DNA from: Polynucleobacter sp. HIN7
GTDB lineage: Bacteria > Pseudomonadota > Gammaproteobacteria > Burkholderiales > Burkholderiaceae
DNA: 64,000 bases
Assembly: GCF_030297595.1 (NCBI RefSeq)
Contig: NZ_AP028138.1
Span: 992,001-1,056,000 of the forward strand
Direction of reading: 5' to 3'
The translations under genes and the position numbers were made by a program. This document shows positions 19,275 to 30,971 of this stretch, in pieces. How positions within the stretch are numbered: the stretch's first letter is position 1; every line of letters starts with the position of its first letter. The notes beneath the pieces are model-generated. The model was not told where the DNA came from, made no database searches, and worked only from the letters and a program-made list of their open reading frames with translations.

Positions 19275-19547
19275 ATGGCACGAATGGTTCAATGCATTAA
19301 GCTTAATAAAGAAGCTGAGGGCTTAGATTTTGCTCCCCTACCTGGCGATCTTGGTAAAAAGATCTGGAATCAGGTATCTAAAGAGGCTTGGGCTGGATGG
19401 CTAAAGCACCAGACCATGCTCATTAATGAGAACCGCCTCAATATGGCCGATCCCCGAGCCCGCCAATACCTTCTCAAGCAGGTCGAGAAGTATTTCTTTG
19501 AAGGTGGCGCCGATATGGCTAGTGGCTATGTGCCACCTACGCAGTAG
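19275..19547 (+). CDS. yggX: YggX, Fe(2+)-trafficking protein
   Basis: Small cytosolic protein linked to iron supply and protection of Fe-S clusters from oxidation. Start set at ATG 19275, preceded by GAGG, giving 90 residues; the frame extends 5' to 19209 but that part has no homology-like character. Family features are present: [18 protein letters not shown] with the conserved Cys7, [26 protein letters not shown] and [12 protein letters not shown]. It is convergent with rpiA, 6 nt between stops. Confidence 0.95.
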   Translation: MARMVQCIKLNKEAEGLDFAPLPGDLGKKIWNQVSKEAWAGWLKHQTMLINENRLNMADPRARQYLLKQVEKYFFEGGADMASGYVPPTQ

Positions 19548-19553
19548 TTGCGC

Positions 19554-20279
19554 TTAGCTAAATCGAAGAGTTTCTACGGTTTCCTCTTTACCCAAAAGCA
19601 ATACATCTGCCTTACGTTTGGCAAAGAGTCCCACACTAATTACGCCTGGGATTTGATTAATAGCCTCCTCAAGGGTGATCGGATCTTCAATGGATAAGCC
19701 ATGGATATCTAAGATCCAAGCCTTGTTATCGGTGAGATACGGTTGACCTTCGGCTTTACCGGATTTGATCAGTCTTAATTGAGCTTGCCCACCAAATAGG
19801 GCAAGGGCTTTGGTAACCGCCGTTTGCGCCAGGGGAATAATCTCTACCGGGAGGGGAAAGTGGCCAAGTTGCTGCACGAGTTTAGTCTCATCGCAGATGC
19901 AGATAAAGTCTTGAGCCATGCTAGCAATAATCTTCTCGCGGGTTAAAGCGCCGCCACCACCTTTGATCATATGACCCTGCGGATTAATTTCATCAGCACC
20001 ATCCACATAAATTGGCATGGGGTAGGATTGCTTTGCAATCGCATCAGGTAATTGGTTGGCGTCGACCACATGAAAGCCCAATTTAAGCAAACGCTCAGTG
20101 CTTGCTAGTGAACTTGAGATCACTCCCGCAAAATGATCGCGGTACGGTGCAAGTAGATCAATAAACCAGTTAGCGGTTGAGCCAGTCCCGATCCCCAAAT
20201 ACTGACCCTTGGGCATAGCCCCAATGACATAGTCTTTGGCAGCTTGGGCAACGCGTTTTTTGAGGTCGTCTTGATTCAT
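19554..20279 (-). CDS. rpiA: RpiA, ribose-5-phosphate isomerase A
   Basis: Interconverts ribose-5-phosphate and ribulose-5-phosphate in the pentose phosphate pathway. The 241-residue protein shows the phosphate-binding GIGTGSTANWFID, the catalytic DGADEINPQGHMIKGGGGAL and the ICDETKLVQQLG block. The neighbour, divergently transcribed 47 nt away, is transaldolase, of the same pathway. Full length and intact. Confidence 0.97.
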   Translation of the reverse strand: MNQDDLKKRVAQAAKDYVIGAMPKGQYLGIGTGSTANWFIDLLAPYRDHFAGVISSSLASTERLLKLGFHVVDANQLPDAIAKQSYPMPIYVDGADEINPQGHMIKGGGGALTREKIIASMAQDFICICDETKLVQQLGHFPLPVEIIPLAQTAVTKALALFGGQAQLRLIKSGKAEGQPYLTDNKAWILDIHGLSIEDPITLEEAINQIPGVISVGLFAKRKADVLLLGKEETVETLRFS

Positions 20280-20326
20280 AAACGCAATGATACAGAAGGA
20301 TATTCGCTATCATATGCCATTACCTT

Positions 20327-21271
20327 ATGGACACATTAGCCCAACTCAAACGCTATACCACCGTGGTTGCTGATACTGGCGACTTTGAGCGCATGCGCGC
20401 CTTTGCTCCGCAAGATGCAACCACTAATCCATCGCTCATTCTCAAGGCGGTCTTGCTGCCAGAGTATCAAGCCTTGGTTGCATCGGTGCAGCGTGATCAT
20501 CCCAACGCCCCCCCTGCCCAATTAATTGATCGGATCTTGGTGGCGTTTGGGGTGGAGATACTGCGCATTGTGCCGGGTCGGGTCTCAACCGAAGTCGATG
20601 CACGTCTGTCATTTGATACCGCTGCCACCATTGCGAAGGCCAAAGAGATCATGGCGCTCTACACGGCAATGGGCATCCCCCGCGAGCGGGTTTTAATCAA
20701 ACTTGCTAGCACCTGGGAGAGCATTATGGCGGCTCGTGAGCTTGAGCAAGAAGGTATTCATTGCAATATGACTCTGCTTTTTTCGGTGGTGCAAGCAGTT
20801 GCGTGTGCGGATGCTAAGGCTCGATTAATTTCTCCATTTGTGGGACGCATTAGTGATTGGTACAAGAAGTCGTTAGGCGATCAATGGTCTTCAGAGCAGT
20901 ATGGGGGAGCCAATGACCCCGGGGTGCAATCGGTACGCAGCATCTATACCTATTACAAACACTTTGAGATTGAAACCGAGATCATGGGGGCGAGTTTTCG
21001 CAATACCAGCCAGATCTTGGAGCTTGCGGGTTGCGATCTCCTCACCATCAGCCCTGAACTCTTGGCTGAGTTGCAAGCTAGTACCGAGCCAGTAAGCCCG
21101 AAATTGCTGGTTGCCGATGCTAAATCAGCTCATGTGGAGCGATTGAACTTGGATCAAGCAAAGTTTGGGAAGCTCTTAGCAGAGAACGCCATGGCCTTCG
21201 AGAAACTCCAAGAAGGTATTCAGGCCTTTTGTGCCGATATTGAGAAACTCGAGGCCTTGCTAGTTCGCTAA
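20327..21271 (+). CDS. tal: Tal, transaldolase
   Basis: Transfers a dihydroxyacetone unit from sedoheptulose-7-phosphate to glyceraldehyde-3-phosphate. The protein has 314 residues (classical TalA/B size). [12 protein letters not shown] is the N-terminal signature, and the Schiff-base lysine lies in [12 protein letters not shown]. No Shine-Dalgarno is seen before the ATG; a -10-like TATCAT at 20308-20313 would give a leader of only a few nucleotides. The stop abuts the convergent rlmB stop. Confidence 0.97.
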   Translation: MDTLAQLKRYTTVVADTGDFERMRAFAPQDATTNPSLILKAVLLPEYQALVASVQRDHPNAPPAQLIDRILVAFGVEILRIVPGRVSTEVDARLSFDTAATIAKAKEIMALYTAMGIPRERVLIKLASTWESIMAARELEQEGIHCNMTLLFSVVQAVACADAKARLISPFVGRISDWYKKSLGDQWSSEQYGGANDPGVQSVRSIYTYYKHFEIETEIMGASFRNTSQILELAGCDLLTISPELLAELQASTEPVSPKLLVADAKSAHVERLNLDQAKFGKLLAENAMAFEKLQEGIQAFCADIEKLEALLVR

Positions 21272-22033
21272 TCACTTCTTCGTTGATTTAGCTTGTGCGC
21301 GTTGGCGGCGCGCCTCATACAGTGTCACACCAGTAGCCACGGAGACGTTCAAGCTCTCGACCGCCCCTTGCATCGGAATATGCACCAATTGATCGCAAGT
21401 CTCGCGGGTTAAGCGCCGCATACCCTCACCTTCTGCACCCATGACGATCGCAGTGGGTCCCTTAAGATCAACATCGTAAATCGATTCCTGGGCCTCATCA
21501 TCAGTACCAATGATCCAAATTCCAAGCTCTTGCATCTCGCGCATGGTTCTTGCAAGATTGGTCACCGTAATAATTGGGATTACCTCGGCAGCGCCACTGG
21601 CGACCTTACTCACGGTGGCATTGATGCTGGCCGAGCGATCTTTAGGAACGATCACGCCATGCACTCCTGCACCGTCGGCTGCACGCAGGCAGGCACCTAA
21701 GTTATGAGGATCGGTAATGCCATCGAGCACTAAGAGTAAGGGTGGATCACTTTTAGCATCTAAGCTATCTAATAGTTCTGGCAAGGTTCTTGCTACAGAG
21801 ATGCCCTCTGCCATCGCCACAATCCCCTGATGACGATCATGGCCAGCAAGATTATGTAAGCGCTCGGCATTAGCGGTGTACAAACGCTTCCCCAAGATGG
21901 GTTCTGCTTGCTTAATGAAATCCGCCATCCGACGATCGCGTCTAGCAGGATCGTAGTACACCGACTGAATACTCTGGGGATCAACCCGCAAACGCGTCTG
22001 CACCGCATGAAATCCCAAGAGCAACTGCTTCAT
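21272..22033 (-). CDS. rlmB: RlmB, 23S rRNA (guanosine-2'-O-)-methyltransferase
   Basis: SPOUT methyltransferase that 2'-O-methylates G2251 in the 23S P-loop. The 253-residue protein has an N-terminal substrate-binding region and the SPOUT signatures [33 protein letters not shown] and [15 protein letters not shown] (knot). It overlaps rnr by 4 nt, conserving the rnr-rlmB pair seen in E. coli. Confidence 0.97.
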   Translation of the reverse strand: MKQLLLGFHAVQTRLRVDPQSIQSVYYDPARRDRRMADFIKQAEPILGKRLYTANAERLHNLAGHDRHQGIVAMAEGISVARTLPELLDSLDAKSDPPLLLVLDGITDPHNLGACLRAADGAGVHGVIVPKDRSASINATVSKVASGAAEVIPIITVTNLARTMREMQELGIWIIGTDDEAQESIYDVDLKGPTAIVMGAEGEGMRRLTRETCDQLVHIPMQGAVESLNVSVATGVTLYEARRQRAQAKSTKK

Positions 22034-24372
22034 TTGCGTTTACCCTTATGACTCTTGCGACCAGTTCCCTGACCCATCGATGGCTGACGTGCAGTCTTAC
22101 CCGTTTTTGCCTTTGATTTCTTGCTGGCGGTCGTGGTCTCGCGCTTAGGTGCTTTCTCGGCAGGACGGGTTTTCTTGTGGGCCGCTTTCTTAGAGGGGCG
22201 ACCTGAGTCATTGGCCAAGACCGCTGATTTAAATCGTGAGCCATCGCGCTCATTGCTGCCATTGGCTTTCACGAGGCTGAACTCAATCTTGCGAGCATCG
22301 AGATCCACTCGACTCACTAAGACATGCAAGCGATCACCAATTCGATACCGAATCCCAGTACGCTCCCCCCTTAACTCCTGGCGGGCCTCATCGTATTGGT
22401 AATAATCACCGCCTAATTCTGTAACGTGGACCATGCCTTCCACAAATAAACTCTCGAGCTGCACAAAGAGGCCAAAGTTAGCCACCCCGGTAATTGTGCC
22501 GGCGTACTCCTGACCCAAATGGTCGCGCATGTAATAGCACTTCAGCCAAGCCTCCACATCGCGTGAGGCCTCATCGGCACGGCGCTCGTTGGCAGAGCAA
22601 TGCACCCCAAACTGGGCCCAGACGGCGAGCGCTGCACCCTCTTTGGATCCTTTGGCGTTAGCTGCGCGCTTACTCTTTGCCTTGGTATCCTGCTGTGACT
22701 GCTTCACCGCAGCGGCATTGGCGCGACCTTGCCCCTTACGAGGCATGGTGAGGTTCATGGGTACATCTTCTGGCAAATGCGGATGATAGGCTTTCTTACT
22801 CAAGATTGCTTTGATCGAGCGGTGCACCAGGAGATCGGGGTAGCGCCGGATGGGGCTTGTGAAGTGAGCGTACGCAGGGTATGACAGACCAAAGTGGCCC
22901 TCGTTCTCTGGTTGGTAAATGGCTTGTTGCATCGACCTCAGAATCAACATCTGCAAGGTGCTGGCATCGGGCCGGCCCTTAATCTCTTTCATGAGCTTTG
23001 AGAAGTCTTTGGGATGAGGCTTCTCGCTTCCGGTTAGATGTAAGCCAGTGGTTCGCAACACCTGCTTGAGAGTCTGCACTTTCTCAACCGAGGGTTCGCC
23101 GTGTACTCGAAAGAGACTGAGATGCTCATGCTTTTGTAGAAAATTAGCAGCACAGACGTTCGCGGTCAACATACACTCTTCAATCAAGCGATGGGCGTCA
23201 TTACGCAATCGGGGCTCAATGCGCAAGATCTTGCCGAGCTCATTACTAATGATCTGGGTCTCAACGGTCTCAAAATCAATTGCGCCTCGCTTCTCACGGG
23301 CGGCAAATAGTATTTTGTAGAGTTGGTAGAGGTGATTTAGTTGATCATTAAACTGGGCAAAGCGTACTGCTTCGGGTCCACGAGTATTACTTAATATCTC
23401 CCAGACGGTATCGTAGGTGAAGCGTTGCGCAGAGTGCATCACGCCTTGGTAAAACTGATACGCCAGAATCTCACCCTTTTGATCTACCACCGCATCACAA
23501 ACCATGCACAGGCGGTCGACTTCGGGATTAAGGGAGCAAAGGCCATTCGAGATTTTCTCGGGTAGCATCGGAATCACTCTGCGAGGGAAATACACCGAGG
23601 TGGCCCGCAGTAAGGCATCCTTGTCCAAAGGGTGACCGGGCTTCACATAATGGGCAACGTCAGCAATCGCCACAATTAAACGCCAGGCTTTGGTTTGGCC
23701 ATACTGGACTGGCTCGCAATAGACCGCATCATCGAAGTCTCTGGCATCGGCGCCATCAATCGTAATCAGTGGGATATCGCGTAGATCAACTCGGCCCTTG
23801 AGATCCTCCTGCGTGACTTCATTCGGTAATGCTTCAGCTTCTTTTAGGGCAGCAGGTGAGAACGTATGGGGCACACCATACTTACGAACCGCAATCTCGA
23901 TCTCCATACCGGGGTCATCAATCTCACCCAGGACCTCAACAACCCGGCCAACAGCCTGGCGATAACTATCGGGATAATCAATAATCTCAACACTCACCAC
24001 CTGGCCCAATTTGGCCATGCCTTGCCCGCGCGGTGGAATGAGGATGTCGTGACCGATACGCTTATCCTCAGGCGCTACAATCAGAACACCGTTCTCATTG
24101 AGTAGACGTCCAATGACCAAGCGATTGGCATGCACCAGCACTTCCACAATTTGACCCTCAGGTCGGCCGCGTCGGTCGGTACCCAATACTCGAATCGAGA
24201 CCCGGTCACCATGCATGACCCGAGCCATCTCACGCTCGGCTAGGAAGATATCCTCACCGCCATCATCGGGCACCACAAAGCCAAAGCCATCGCGGTGACC
24301 CTGAACCGTGCCCATGCGGTCGCTATCGCGGGTAATAGGTTGATCCGATTTACGCATGAACGGCTTTCGCAA
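22030..24372 (-). CDS. rnr: RNase R, 3'-5' exoribonuclease
   Basis: Processive exoribonuclease of the RNB family, able to degrade structured RNA. The 780-residue protein has cold-shock domains ([17 protein letters not shown]), the RNB catalytic region with [12 protein letters not shown] and the [12 protein letters not shown] motif, an S1 domain ([18 protein letters not shown]), and a lysine/arginine-rich tail from about residue 720 that helps unwinding in known RNase R. The tRNA-Leu gene is divergent upstream. The basic tail is low-complexity and long. Confidence 0.97.
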   Translation of the reverse strand: MRKPFMRKSDQPITRDSDRMGTVQGHRDGFGFVVPDDGGEDIFLAEREMARVMHGDRVSIRVLGTDRRGRPEGQIVEVLVHANRLVIGRLLNENGVLIVAPEDKRIGHDILIPPRGQGMAKLGQVVSVEIIDYPDSYRQAVGRVVEVLGEIDDPGMEIEIAVRKYGVPHTFSPAALKEAEALPNEVTQEDLKGRVDLRDIPLITIDGADARDFDDAVYCEPVQYGQTKAWRLIVAIADVAHYVKPGHPLDKDALLRATSVYFPRRVIPMLPEKISNGLCSLNPEVDRLCMVCDAVVDQKGEILAYQFYQGVMHSAQRFTYDTVWEILSNTRGPEAVRFAQFNDQLNHLYQLYKILFAAREKRGAIDFETVETQIISNELGKILRIEPRLRNDAHRLIEECMLTANVCAANFLQKHEHLSLFRVHGEPSVEKVQTLKQVLRTTGLHLTGSEKPHPKDFSKLMKEIKGRPDASTLQMLILRSMQQAIYQPENEGHFGLSYPAYAHFTSPIRRYPDLLVHRSIKAILSKKAYHPHLPEDVPMNLTMPRKGQGRANAAAVKQSQQDTKAKSKRAANAKGSKEGAALAVWAQFGVHCSANERRADEASRDVEAWLKCYYMRDHLGQEYAGTITGVANFGLFVQLESLFVEGMVHVTELGGDYYQYDEARQELRGERTGIRYRIGDRLHVLVSRVDLDARKIEFSLVKANGSNERDGSRFKSAVLANDSGRPSKKAAHKKTRPAEKAPKRETTTASKKSKAKTGKTARQPSMGQGTGRKSHKGKRK

Positions 24373-24417
24373 TTATGGTCATTAGAGTGATTTGACCACA
24401 ATGTGATGACTGCAACC

Positions 24418-24423
24418 TATAAT
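24418..24423 (+). promoter_or_regulatory. -10 box of the tRNA-Leu promoter
   Basis: Perfect TATAAT at 24418-24423, ending 8 nt before the mature tRNA 5' end. The best -35 candidate, TTGACC at 24392-24397, is 20 nt away, longer than optimal, so the -35 assignment is uncertain. Confidence 0.5.
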
Positions 24424-24431
24424 GCAAATAT

Positions 24432-24518
24432 GCCCAAATGGCGAAATTGGTAGACGCACCAGCTTCAGGTGCTGGCGATCGAAAGGTTGTGGAGGTTCGA
24501 GTCCTCTTTTGGGCACCA
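24432..24518 (+). tRNA. tRNA-Leu (anticodon CAG)
   Basis: An 87-nt class II tRNA with encoded CCA. The acceptor arms GCCCAAA and TTTGGGC pair perfectly. The anticodon stem CCAGC/GCTGG encloses a loop with CAG at 24466-24468, which reads CUG. A short variable arm and the T-arm GAGGTTCGAGTCCTC follow. It reads toward purA, with a hairpin between the two. Confidence 0.97.
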
Positions 24519-24526
24519 AAATGCAA

Positions 24527-24547
24527 GAGGATTAAATACCAATCCTC
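24527..24547. terminator. Putative bidirectional terminator between tRNA-Leu and purA
   Basis: A perfect stem of 7 bp, arms GAGGATT and AATCCTC with loop AAATACC, lies between the tRNA 3' end and the convergent purA stop. T-containing stretches follow on both sides (ATTTAATCTT on plus, TTGCATTTT on minus), although neither is a strong U-run. Confidence 0.5.
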
Positions 24548-24549
24548 AT

Positions 24550-25893
<1,344 letters not shown>

Positions 25894-25934
25894 TCATTTT
25901 TTATTGATTTAGCCTAATTGTAGTGATCAAGCCA

Positions 25935-27110
25935 CTAGGCACGTGATTTTAGTTCCCAGCCAGTGCCCTGCTTAACGAGCTCGCGTTGGCACTCAAACTC
26001 CTCAGAATGTGCGTCATCCCCTTTGTGAACCTGGATCACCACCTCACCCTCGGCGCGTAACTCTGCAATGCGATGGTTTAAAGCAGGGTCGTCCGACCAT
26101 GGCGCCAGAATAGCCTGGCGCTTGATGGAAATCGTCGATAGGTCGGCCAGCGTGAGCAGGTCAAGAGAGAACCCCGTAGCCGGACGTGAGCGACCAAAGG
26201 CTTGACCCACATGGTCATAGCGACCACCTCGCGCAATCGGCTGAGGTAAACCATCGACATAGGCCGCAAACATCACGCCGCTGTGGTACTGATAGCCACG
26301 CAAGTCCGCCAGATCAAGTGAGAGCTCGAGTTGATCGGATAAGCGACTGATCGCCTCAATCAAACGCTCAAGGTCTTTGAGAGACCGCTCAATCATCGGC
26401 TGATTGGGCAATGCCAGGGGGCCAGAACGGGCATTGGCCAAGACCTCGGCACATGCTCCATTGAGTTGCAGTAATGCCAATAAAGGCTTGCTAATCGAGG
26501 GCGCAAACTGGCTCACCCATTGAGCGAGACTCGGCCGGTCTTTCGTTTGTAATAAGGTGTAGAGGGTCTCGGTATCAGCATGACTCAATACTAAATCCCC
26601 CAAGATTCCTTTGAGAACGCCGGCATGCGAGAGATCCAAATAGATATTGCCAATGCCAGCTTGGCTAAGTGTTTTCAGAAGGAGTTGGATCGCCTCGTGA
26701 TCAGCTTCCCATCCGGAATGCCCATAAATCTCGGCACCCAATTGCAACTCTTCACGCGAGGTCGAGCCTGGCGGTGTGCGCACGCGCGCCACTGACCCCG
26801 CGTAGCACAAACGGGTTACGCCTTCACGATTGAGAAGGTGTGCATCAATGCGCGCCACTTGAGGTGTGATGTCGGCACGCAAGCCTAAGGTGCGGCCAGA
26901 AAGCTGATCAACTAGCTTGAAGGTCTGCAAATTAAGATCAGATCCCGTCCCAGTTAAGAGCGAATCCAAGAACTCCAATAACGGCGGACTAACGAGCTCA
27001 TAGCCATAGGATTGATACAGATCGAGCGAGCGGCGCCGCAACTCCTCGATCTTACGAGCCCGGGCTGGCAATACATCAGCAATATCCTCGGGCAATAACC
27101 AACGGTTCAT
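25935..27110 (-). CDS. hisZ: HisZ, ATP phosphoribosyltransferase regulatory subunit
   Basis: Catalytically inactive HisRS paralogue that activates and confers histidine feedback on the short form of HisG. The 391-residue protein has class II synthetase-like motifs: LRRRSLDLYQSYGYELVSPPLLE, then LRADITPQVARIDAH. A HisRS-like YHSGVMFAAYVDGLPQPIARGGRYD segment follows. The length and lack of an anticodon-binding domain separate it from true HisRS, which is encoded at 34177-35463. It implies a short-form HisG elsewhere in the genome. Confidence 0.93.
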   Translation of the reverse strand: MNRWLLPEDIADVLPARARKIEELRRRSLDLYQSYGYELVSPPLLEFLDSLLTGTGSDLNLQTFKLVDQLSGRTLGLRADITPQVARIDAHLLNREGVTRLCYAGSVARVRTPPGSTSREELQLGAEIYGHSGWEADHEAIQLLLKTLSQAGIGNIYLDLSHAGVLKGILGDLVLSHADTETLYTLLQTKDRPSLAQWVSQFAPSISKPLLALLQLNGACAEVLANARSGPLALPNQPMIERSLKDLERLIEAISRLSDQLELSLDLADLRGYQYHSGVMFAAYVDGLPQPIARGGRYDHVGQAFGRSRPATGFSLDLLTLADLSTISIKRQAILAPWSDDPALNHRIAELRAEGEVVIQVHKGDDAHSEEFECQRELVKQGTGWELKSRA

Positions 27111-27121
27111 GGTGAACTCGA

Positions 27122-27991
27122 TTAGTTCTTCTTCTGCATGAACCGGAAGAAGTCGTTACTCGGCTCGATCACCATCACGTCTTTCTTATCCTTGAACGAA
27201 TTGCGATACGCCTCAAGGCTGCGATAGAACTGAGCAAACTGCGGGTCACGGTTAAATGCATCTGCGTATAAAGCGGTGGCACGTGCATCGCCTGCTCCCT
27301 TAATGCGCTGGGCATCACGATAGGCCTCTGCCAAGATCACATCGCGCTGACGCTCCGCACTCGCCCGAATCTTATCGGACTCTGCCGCACCAGTGGATCG
27401 CAACTCATTCGCAACGCGCTTACGCTCGGCTTCCATCCGGCGATAAACCGAATCGCTAATCTCGGCTAGGAGGTCAATCCGCTTGAGACGAACGTCGACG
27501 ATCTCAATACCAATGGCTTTGGCATCGTCCTCCACTTTTTTCTGAATGCCCTGCATCACCTGATCACGCTGCTCAGAAATAATCTCGCGAATGGTGCGTT
27601 TAGTGAACTCTTCGTTCAATGCCGACCGAATGAGCTGATTCATACGATCCGTTGCTAAACGCTCATCGCCACGGAAGCTCACGAAGAACTTAAGCGGGTC
27701 GATAATGCGCCATTTCACATACGAATCCACCAAGAGGTTTTTCTTCTCAGCAGTAATGAAGCGCTCAGCATCGGGATTATCAATCGTCATGATGCGACGA
27801 TCAAAAAAGATGACGTTTTGGAATGGCGCAGGAAGTTTGAACTGCAGACCTGGCTCTTCAATTACTCGTACGATCTGACCGAAGGCAAACACCACCGCAA
27901 ACTTGCGTTGATCCACTACAAAGATGCAAGAACTAATCAAATAAAACGCAACGATTAGACCCAGAATAAGACCAAGGAGACGATTAGGCAT
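27122..27991 (-). CDS. hflC: HflC, FtsH protease modulator
   Basis: SPFH/prohibitin-domain protein that forms the periplasmic HflKC cage around FtsH and modulates membrane proteolysis. The 289-residue protein has one N-terminal membrane helix (LLGLILGLIVAFYLISSCIFVV), an SPFH domain (DQRKFAVVFAFGQIVRVIEEPGLQFKLP, cited in part) and a charged coiled-coil region rich in Arg/Glu/Ala (RMEAERKRVANELRSTGAAE). It starts 20 nt after hflK in the same operon. Confidence 0.96.
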   Translation of the reverse strand: MPNRLLGLILGLIVAFYLISSCIFVVDQRKFAVVFAFGQIVRVIEEPGLQFKLPAPFQNVIFFDRRIMTIDNPDAERFITAEKKNLLVDSYVKWRIIDPLKFFVSFRGDERLATDRMNQLIRSALNEEFTKRTIREIISEQRDQVMQGIQKKVEDDAKAIGIEIVDVRLKRIDLLAEISDSVYRRMEAERKRVANELRSTGAAESDKIRASAERQRDVILAEAYRDAQRIKGAGDARATALYADAFNRDPQFAQFYRSLEAYRNSFKDKKDVMVIEPSNDFFRFMQKKN

Positions 27992-28011
27992 GATAACTTT
28001 TTCCTCGATTC

Positions 28012-29418
28012 TTAACGTTCACGACTACGCAAGCCTTCACGACGCTCAGGAGCGCGCTCTGCGGGCGAAGGAGTTGCGTTGGGGACAGGAGCGGAGATGG
28101 CATTCGGTGATACGACGCCAGGCAGCGTGGCGCCCTGCACTTGGGCAGCTTGCTGTGCCTCGGTGGTTACCTGATTAATGATTTTGTCGAGCGGTAGATA
28201 CAACAAGCTATTGCTCTTGGTGGTATCCACCAAGACCTTCGAGACGTTGTTATAGATTTCCTTCATGGTGTCGATGTACATCCGATCGCGGGTCACCTGT
28301 GGGGCCTTCGCGTACTCACTGTAAATTTGTTTAAAGCGCAAGGCATCACCTTCAGCCATCGCCGAGACTCTGGCTCGATAACCCTCAGCCTCTTGAATCA
28401 GACGAGCTGCAGTACCTTTGGCGCGCGGCAGGATGTCATTCGCATACGCCTCACCCTCGCTCTTGAGACGCTCTCGGTCTTGGCTGGCTTTCACAGCATC
28501 ATCAAACGCGGCCTGAACTTGCTCAGGCGGTTGTACGTTTTGCACGGTTACGCTGGTCACAAAGATACCGGTTTTGTAACTATCCAAAATAGTTTGGATA
28601 GCCAGCGCCAGATCAATCGCAATCTTCTCACGACCTTCATACAGAACCGTATCCATCTTGCTGCGTCCCACAATCTCACGCACCGCGGTCTCAGCGGCTT
28701 GAATCACAGCCATGTCTGGATCGCGATTATTAAAGAGGTACTCCATCGGGTCTTTTAAGCGATACTGAACTGCAAAACGCACATCAATGATGTTTTCGTC
28801 TTCGGTCAACATCGAGGAGTCTTTTTGATTGGTGCCCTTAATCATGACCGAGCGACCGATCTCAACCGAACGAACGGCCGATAAGTTCACGGTCTCGGTT
28901 GATTGAATTGGCCAAGGCATCCGCCAGTTAATACCGGGGCGCGCGGTGTAATCGTACTTACCAAAGGTGAGAACAACACCCGCTTGACCTTCCTGAATCA
29001 TGAAGAAGCCACTAAAGAGCCATACTAGGGTCACAATCACCAAGGCGCCCAAACTAGCCGTCTTAGGATTAAAGCCTTCAACATTAAATTGCGGTGGCTT
29101 ACGACCACCACCACTTGGGGGCTGACCACCGCCCGATGGGCGCTTCTTACCGCCAAAGAGATTATTCAACTTGTCATTAAAGTCACGCCAGAGATCATCT
29201 AAATCGGGTGGCCCACTATTTGGACGGCGATTACCTTGAGGCTGCCCGATTGGATCATTGGGCTGAGCCTGATCACCACCTTCTTTGGGGTCTTTATCCC
29301 CTTTGGGTGCTTGGTAATTATTTCCCCAGCCAGGATCATTGACGGAGAAAAACCCTTTAAAGTAGTCACCTACTTTATGGAGTGTTTGGCGAATAGTTTC
29401 GGGTCGAATGGAAATCAA
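28012..29418 (-). CDS. hflK: HflK, FtsH protease modulator
   Basis: Partner of HflC. The 468-residue frame has a Gly/Pro/Asp-rich cytoplasmic N-terminus, one membrane helix (LGALVIVTLVWLFSGFFMI) and an SPFH domain, and ends with a Pro/Arg-rich tail. The start is unclear: the first standard start codon in frame is TTG 29418, inside the last 44 nt of hflX, with no good RBS; CTG lies two codons further up. No ATG, GTG or TTG follows between there and SVNDPGWG, the conserved N-terminal block. A perfect hairpin overlaps the hflX stop (separate entry), so coupling or a rare start is possible. Confidence 0.93.
   Translation of the reverse strand: MISIRPETIRQTLHKVGDYFKGFFSVNDPGWGNNYQAPKGDKDPKEGGDQAQPNDPIGQPQGNRRPNSGPPDLDDLWRDFNDKLNNLFGGKKRPSGGGQPPSGGGRKPPQFNVEGFNPKTASLGALVIVTLVWLFSGFFMIQEGQAGVVLTFGKYDYTARPGINWRMPWPIQSTETVNLSAVRSVEIGRSVMIKGTNQKDSSMLTEDENIIDVRFAVQYRLKDPMEYLFNNRDPDMAVIQAAETAVREIVGRSKMDTVLYEGREKIAIDLALAIQTILDSYKTGIFVTSVTVQNVQPPEQVQAAFDDAVKASQDRERLKSEGEAYANDILPRAKGTAARLIQEAEGYRARVSAMAEGDALRFKQIYSEYAKAPQVTRDRMYIDTMKEIYNNVSKVLVDTTKSNSLLYLPLDKIINQVTTEAQQAAQVQGATLPGVVSPNAISAPVPNATPSPAERAPERREGLRSRER
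29359..29376 (-). other. mRNA hairpin with GNRA-type loop at the hflX/hflK junction
   Basis: In the transcript, AAAGUAG and CUACUUU pair perfectly over 7 bp around GUGA, a GNRA tetraloop. The stem begins within the hflX stop codon and lies within the first 20 codons of hflK. Its position suggests a role in translation coupling or mRNA processing. This is seen in sequence; its function is inference. Confidence 0.5.
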
Positions 29419-30631
29419 AATCAGCGGTTTCTGGTCTATCGGTTAAGGGTTGGAGCAGATCGCCATGCGCCTTGCGATGTTGGACGTCAGCGTGCTCAAC
29501 CTTTAGTTTATCAGTCCTGTGCGCAAACTCGCATAGACACTCACGCAGGAGGTCTAAACCCATACCGGCTTGAGCGGATATAAAGACCCTATAGGGCACT
29601 CCATGGATATCACGCTCAATCTGGGGACCCTTCGTAAAGGTCTGTGGCATCAAATCAATTTTGTTCATGACCTCTAAGCGGGGAATACCATCCGCCCCAA
29701 TTTCCTTGAGAACTGCCTCGACTTGGGCCTGCTGTTCCTTCGCAACGGGGCTGCAGGCGTCGATCACATGCAAGATCAAATCCGCATGCACTGTTTCGTC
29801 GAGCGTGGCCCGAAAGGCTTCCACCAATTGATGGGGTAACTCACGAATAAATCCCACAGTATCAGAAAGGACAATTTGTCGCCCCTCTTCCAAGTGAACC
29901 CGTCGAGAGGTGGTATCCAAGGTTGCAAAGAGTTGGTCAGCAGCATAGGTACCGGCTTTCGTGAGCGCATTAAATAAAGTGGACTTACCGGCATTGGTAT
30001 ACCCCACTAGTGACACCGAGAACACCTCATTGCGAGCGCGTGCCCGCCGTTGAGTGCGCTGCTGACGTTGCAACTTTGCAAGCTCGGCTTCTAAGCGTTT
30101 TGCTTTAGTGGCGAGCATGCGGCGATCCAACTCCATCTGGGTCTCACCCGGGCCACCACGCAGACCAATACCACCCTTTTGACGTTCCAAGTGACTCCAA
30201 GCGCGCACTAGCCTTGACATGCGATAGCGCACATTGGCCAACTCCACCTGAGTCTTACCCAAATGACTCTTCGCACGCTGTGCAAAGATGTCCAGAATCA
30301 ACCCCGTGCGATCGATCACATGTTTACCGAGATGCCGCTCAAGATTACGTTGCTGGGTTGGGGAAATCGCGTGATTGACGATCGCGAGTTCAGCATCGTG
30401 CTCTTTCATGGCCCGCAGCAATTCATTGGCCTTACCGGAACGGATGAATAAGGATGGATCCACACTGCCGCGGCGACCAATCACCGAGGCACTTGGAATG
30501 GAGCCCGCACTCTCTGCCAAGAGTGCAAGCTCAGCCATGCTTTCTGGGAAATCGTCTTTGCCGGTATCAATCCCAACCAATACCGCGCGGACCTCCTCGA
30601 CTCCGGTGTTATGCAGCTGGAGCGTCCTCAT
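29375..30631 (-). CDS. hflX: HflX, ribosome-associated GTPase
   Basis: GTPase that splits stalled or hibernating ribosomes after stress. The 418-residue protein has the HflX N-terminal domain ([23 protein letters not shown], part), a coiled-coil with [13 protein letters not shown], and the G domain: G1 [15 protein letters not shown]3 [12 protein letters not shown]4 MNKIDLMP. Its start overlaps the end of hfq by 23 nt, conserving the hfq-hflX-hflK-hflC order of E. coli. Confidence 0.96.
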   Translation of the reverse strand: MRTLQLHNTGVEEVRAVLVGIDTGKDDFPESMAELALLAESAGSIPSASVIGRRGSVDPSLFIRSGKANELLRAMKEHDAELAIVNHAISPTQQRNLERHLGKHVIDRTGLILDIFAQRAKSHLGKTQVELANVRYRMSRLVRAWSHLERQKGGIGLRGGPGETQMELDRRMLATKAKRLEAELAKLQRQQRTQRRARARNEVFSVSLVGYTNAGKSTLFNALTKAGTYAADQLFATLDTTSRRVHLEEGRQIVLSDTVGFIRELPHQLVEAFRATLDETVHADLILHVIDACSPVAKEQQAQVEAVLKEIGADGIPRLEVMNKIDLMPQTFTKGPQIERDIHGVPYRVFISAQAGMGLDLLRECLCEFAHRTDKLKVEHADVQHRKAHGDLLQPLTDRPETADFDFHSTRNYSPNTP

Positions 30632-30857
30632 CGTCTGCCCTAAAGCTCACAGCTCGGGCGGGTACCACGGTCGATATCGCATGCTTGTAGACCATTTGCG
30701 TGACAGTATTGCGCAACAGAATCACGTATTGATCAAATGACTCAACGTTACCTTGCAACTTAATTCCGTTTACCAAGTAGATGGATACCGGAATATGCTC
30801 TTTACGCAAGGCATTGAGAAAAGGGTCCTGCAGCAACTGGACTTGTTTGGTATTCAT
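30609..30857 (-). CDS. hfq: Hfq, RNA chaperone
   Basis: Hexameric Sm-like protein that pairs small RNAs with mRNAs. The 82-residue protein shows Sm1 ([23 protein letters not shown], part; proximal-face Gln8) and Sm2 ([14 protein letters not shown], with the YKHA proximal-site motif). The C-terminal tail is short (DDEDAPAA), as in other betaproteobacteria. A strong RBS, AAGGAG, precedes the ATG. The gene follows der after a 114-nt gap that probably holds its own promoter. Confidence 0.98.
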   Translation of the reverse strand: MNTKQVQLLQDPFLNALRKEHIPVSIYLVNGIKLQGNVESFDQYVILLRNTVTQMVYKHAISTVVPARAVSFRADDEDAPAA

Positions 30858-30971
30858 ACTGCTCCTTAATCGTTATTTAAGTTAGGGAGTCTTGCTTTTG
30901 TATACAACACTGATGTTTTCTATAAGGATATTAACCCTAATTAATGGATTTCTGTATTTGTGTGACAAATC

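Noticed and set aside
30956..30970. ATTTGT/ACAAAT hairpin just after the der stop
   Set aside because: Only a 6-bp AT-rich stem without a U-run; too weak to call a terminator.
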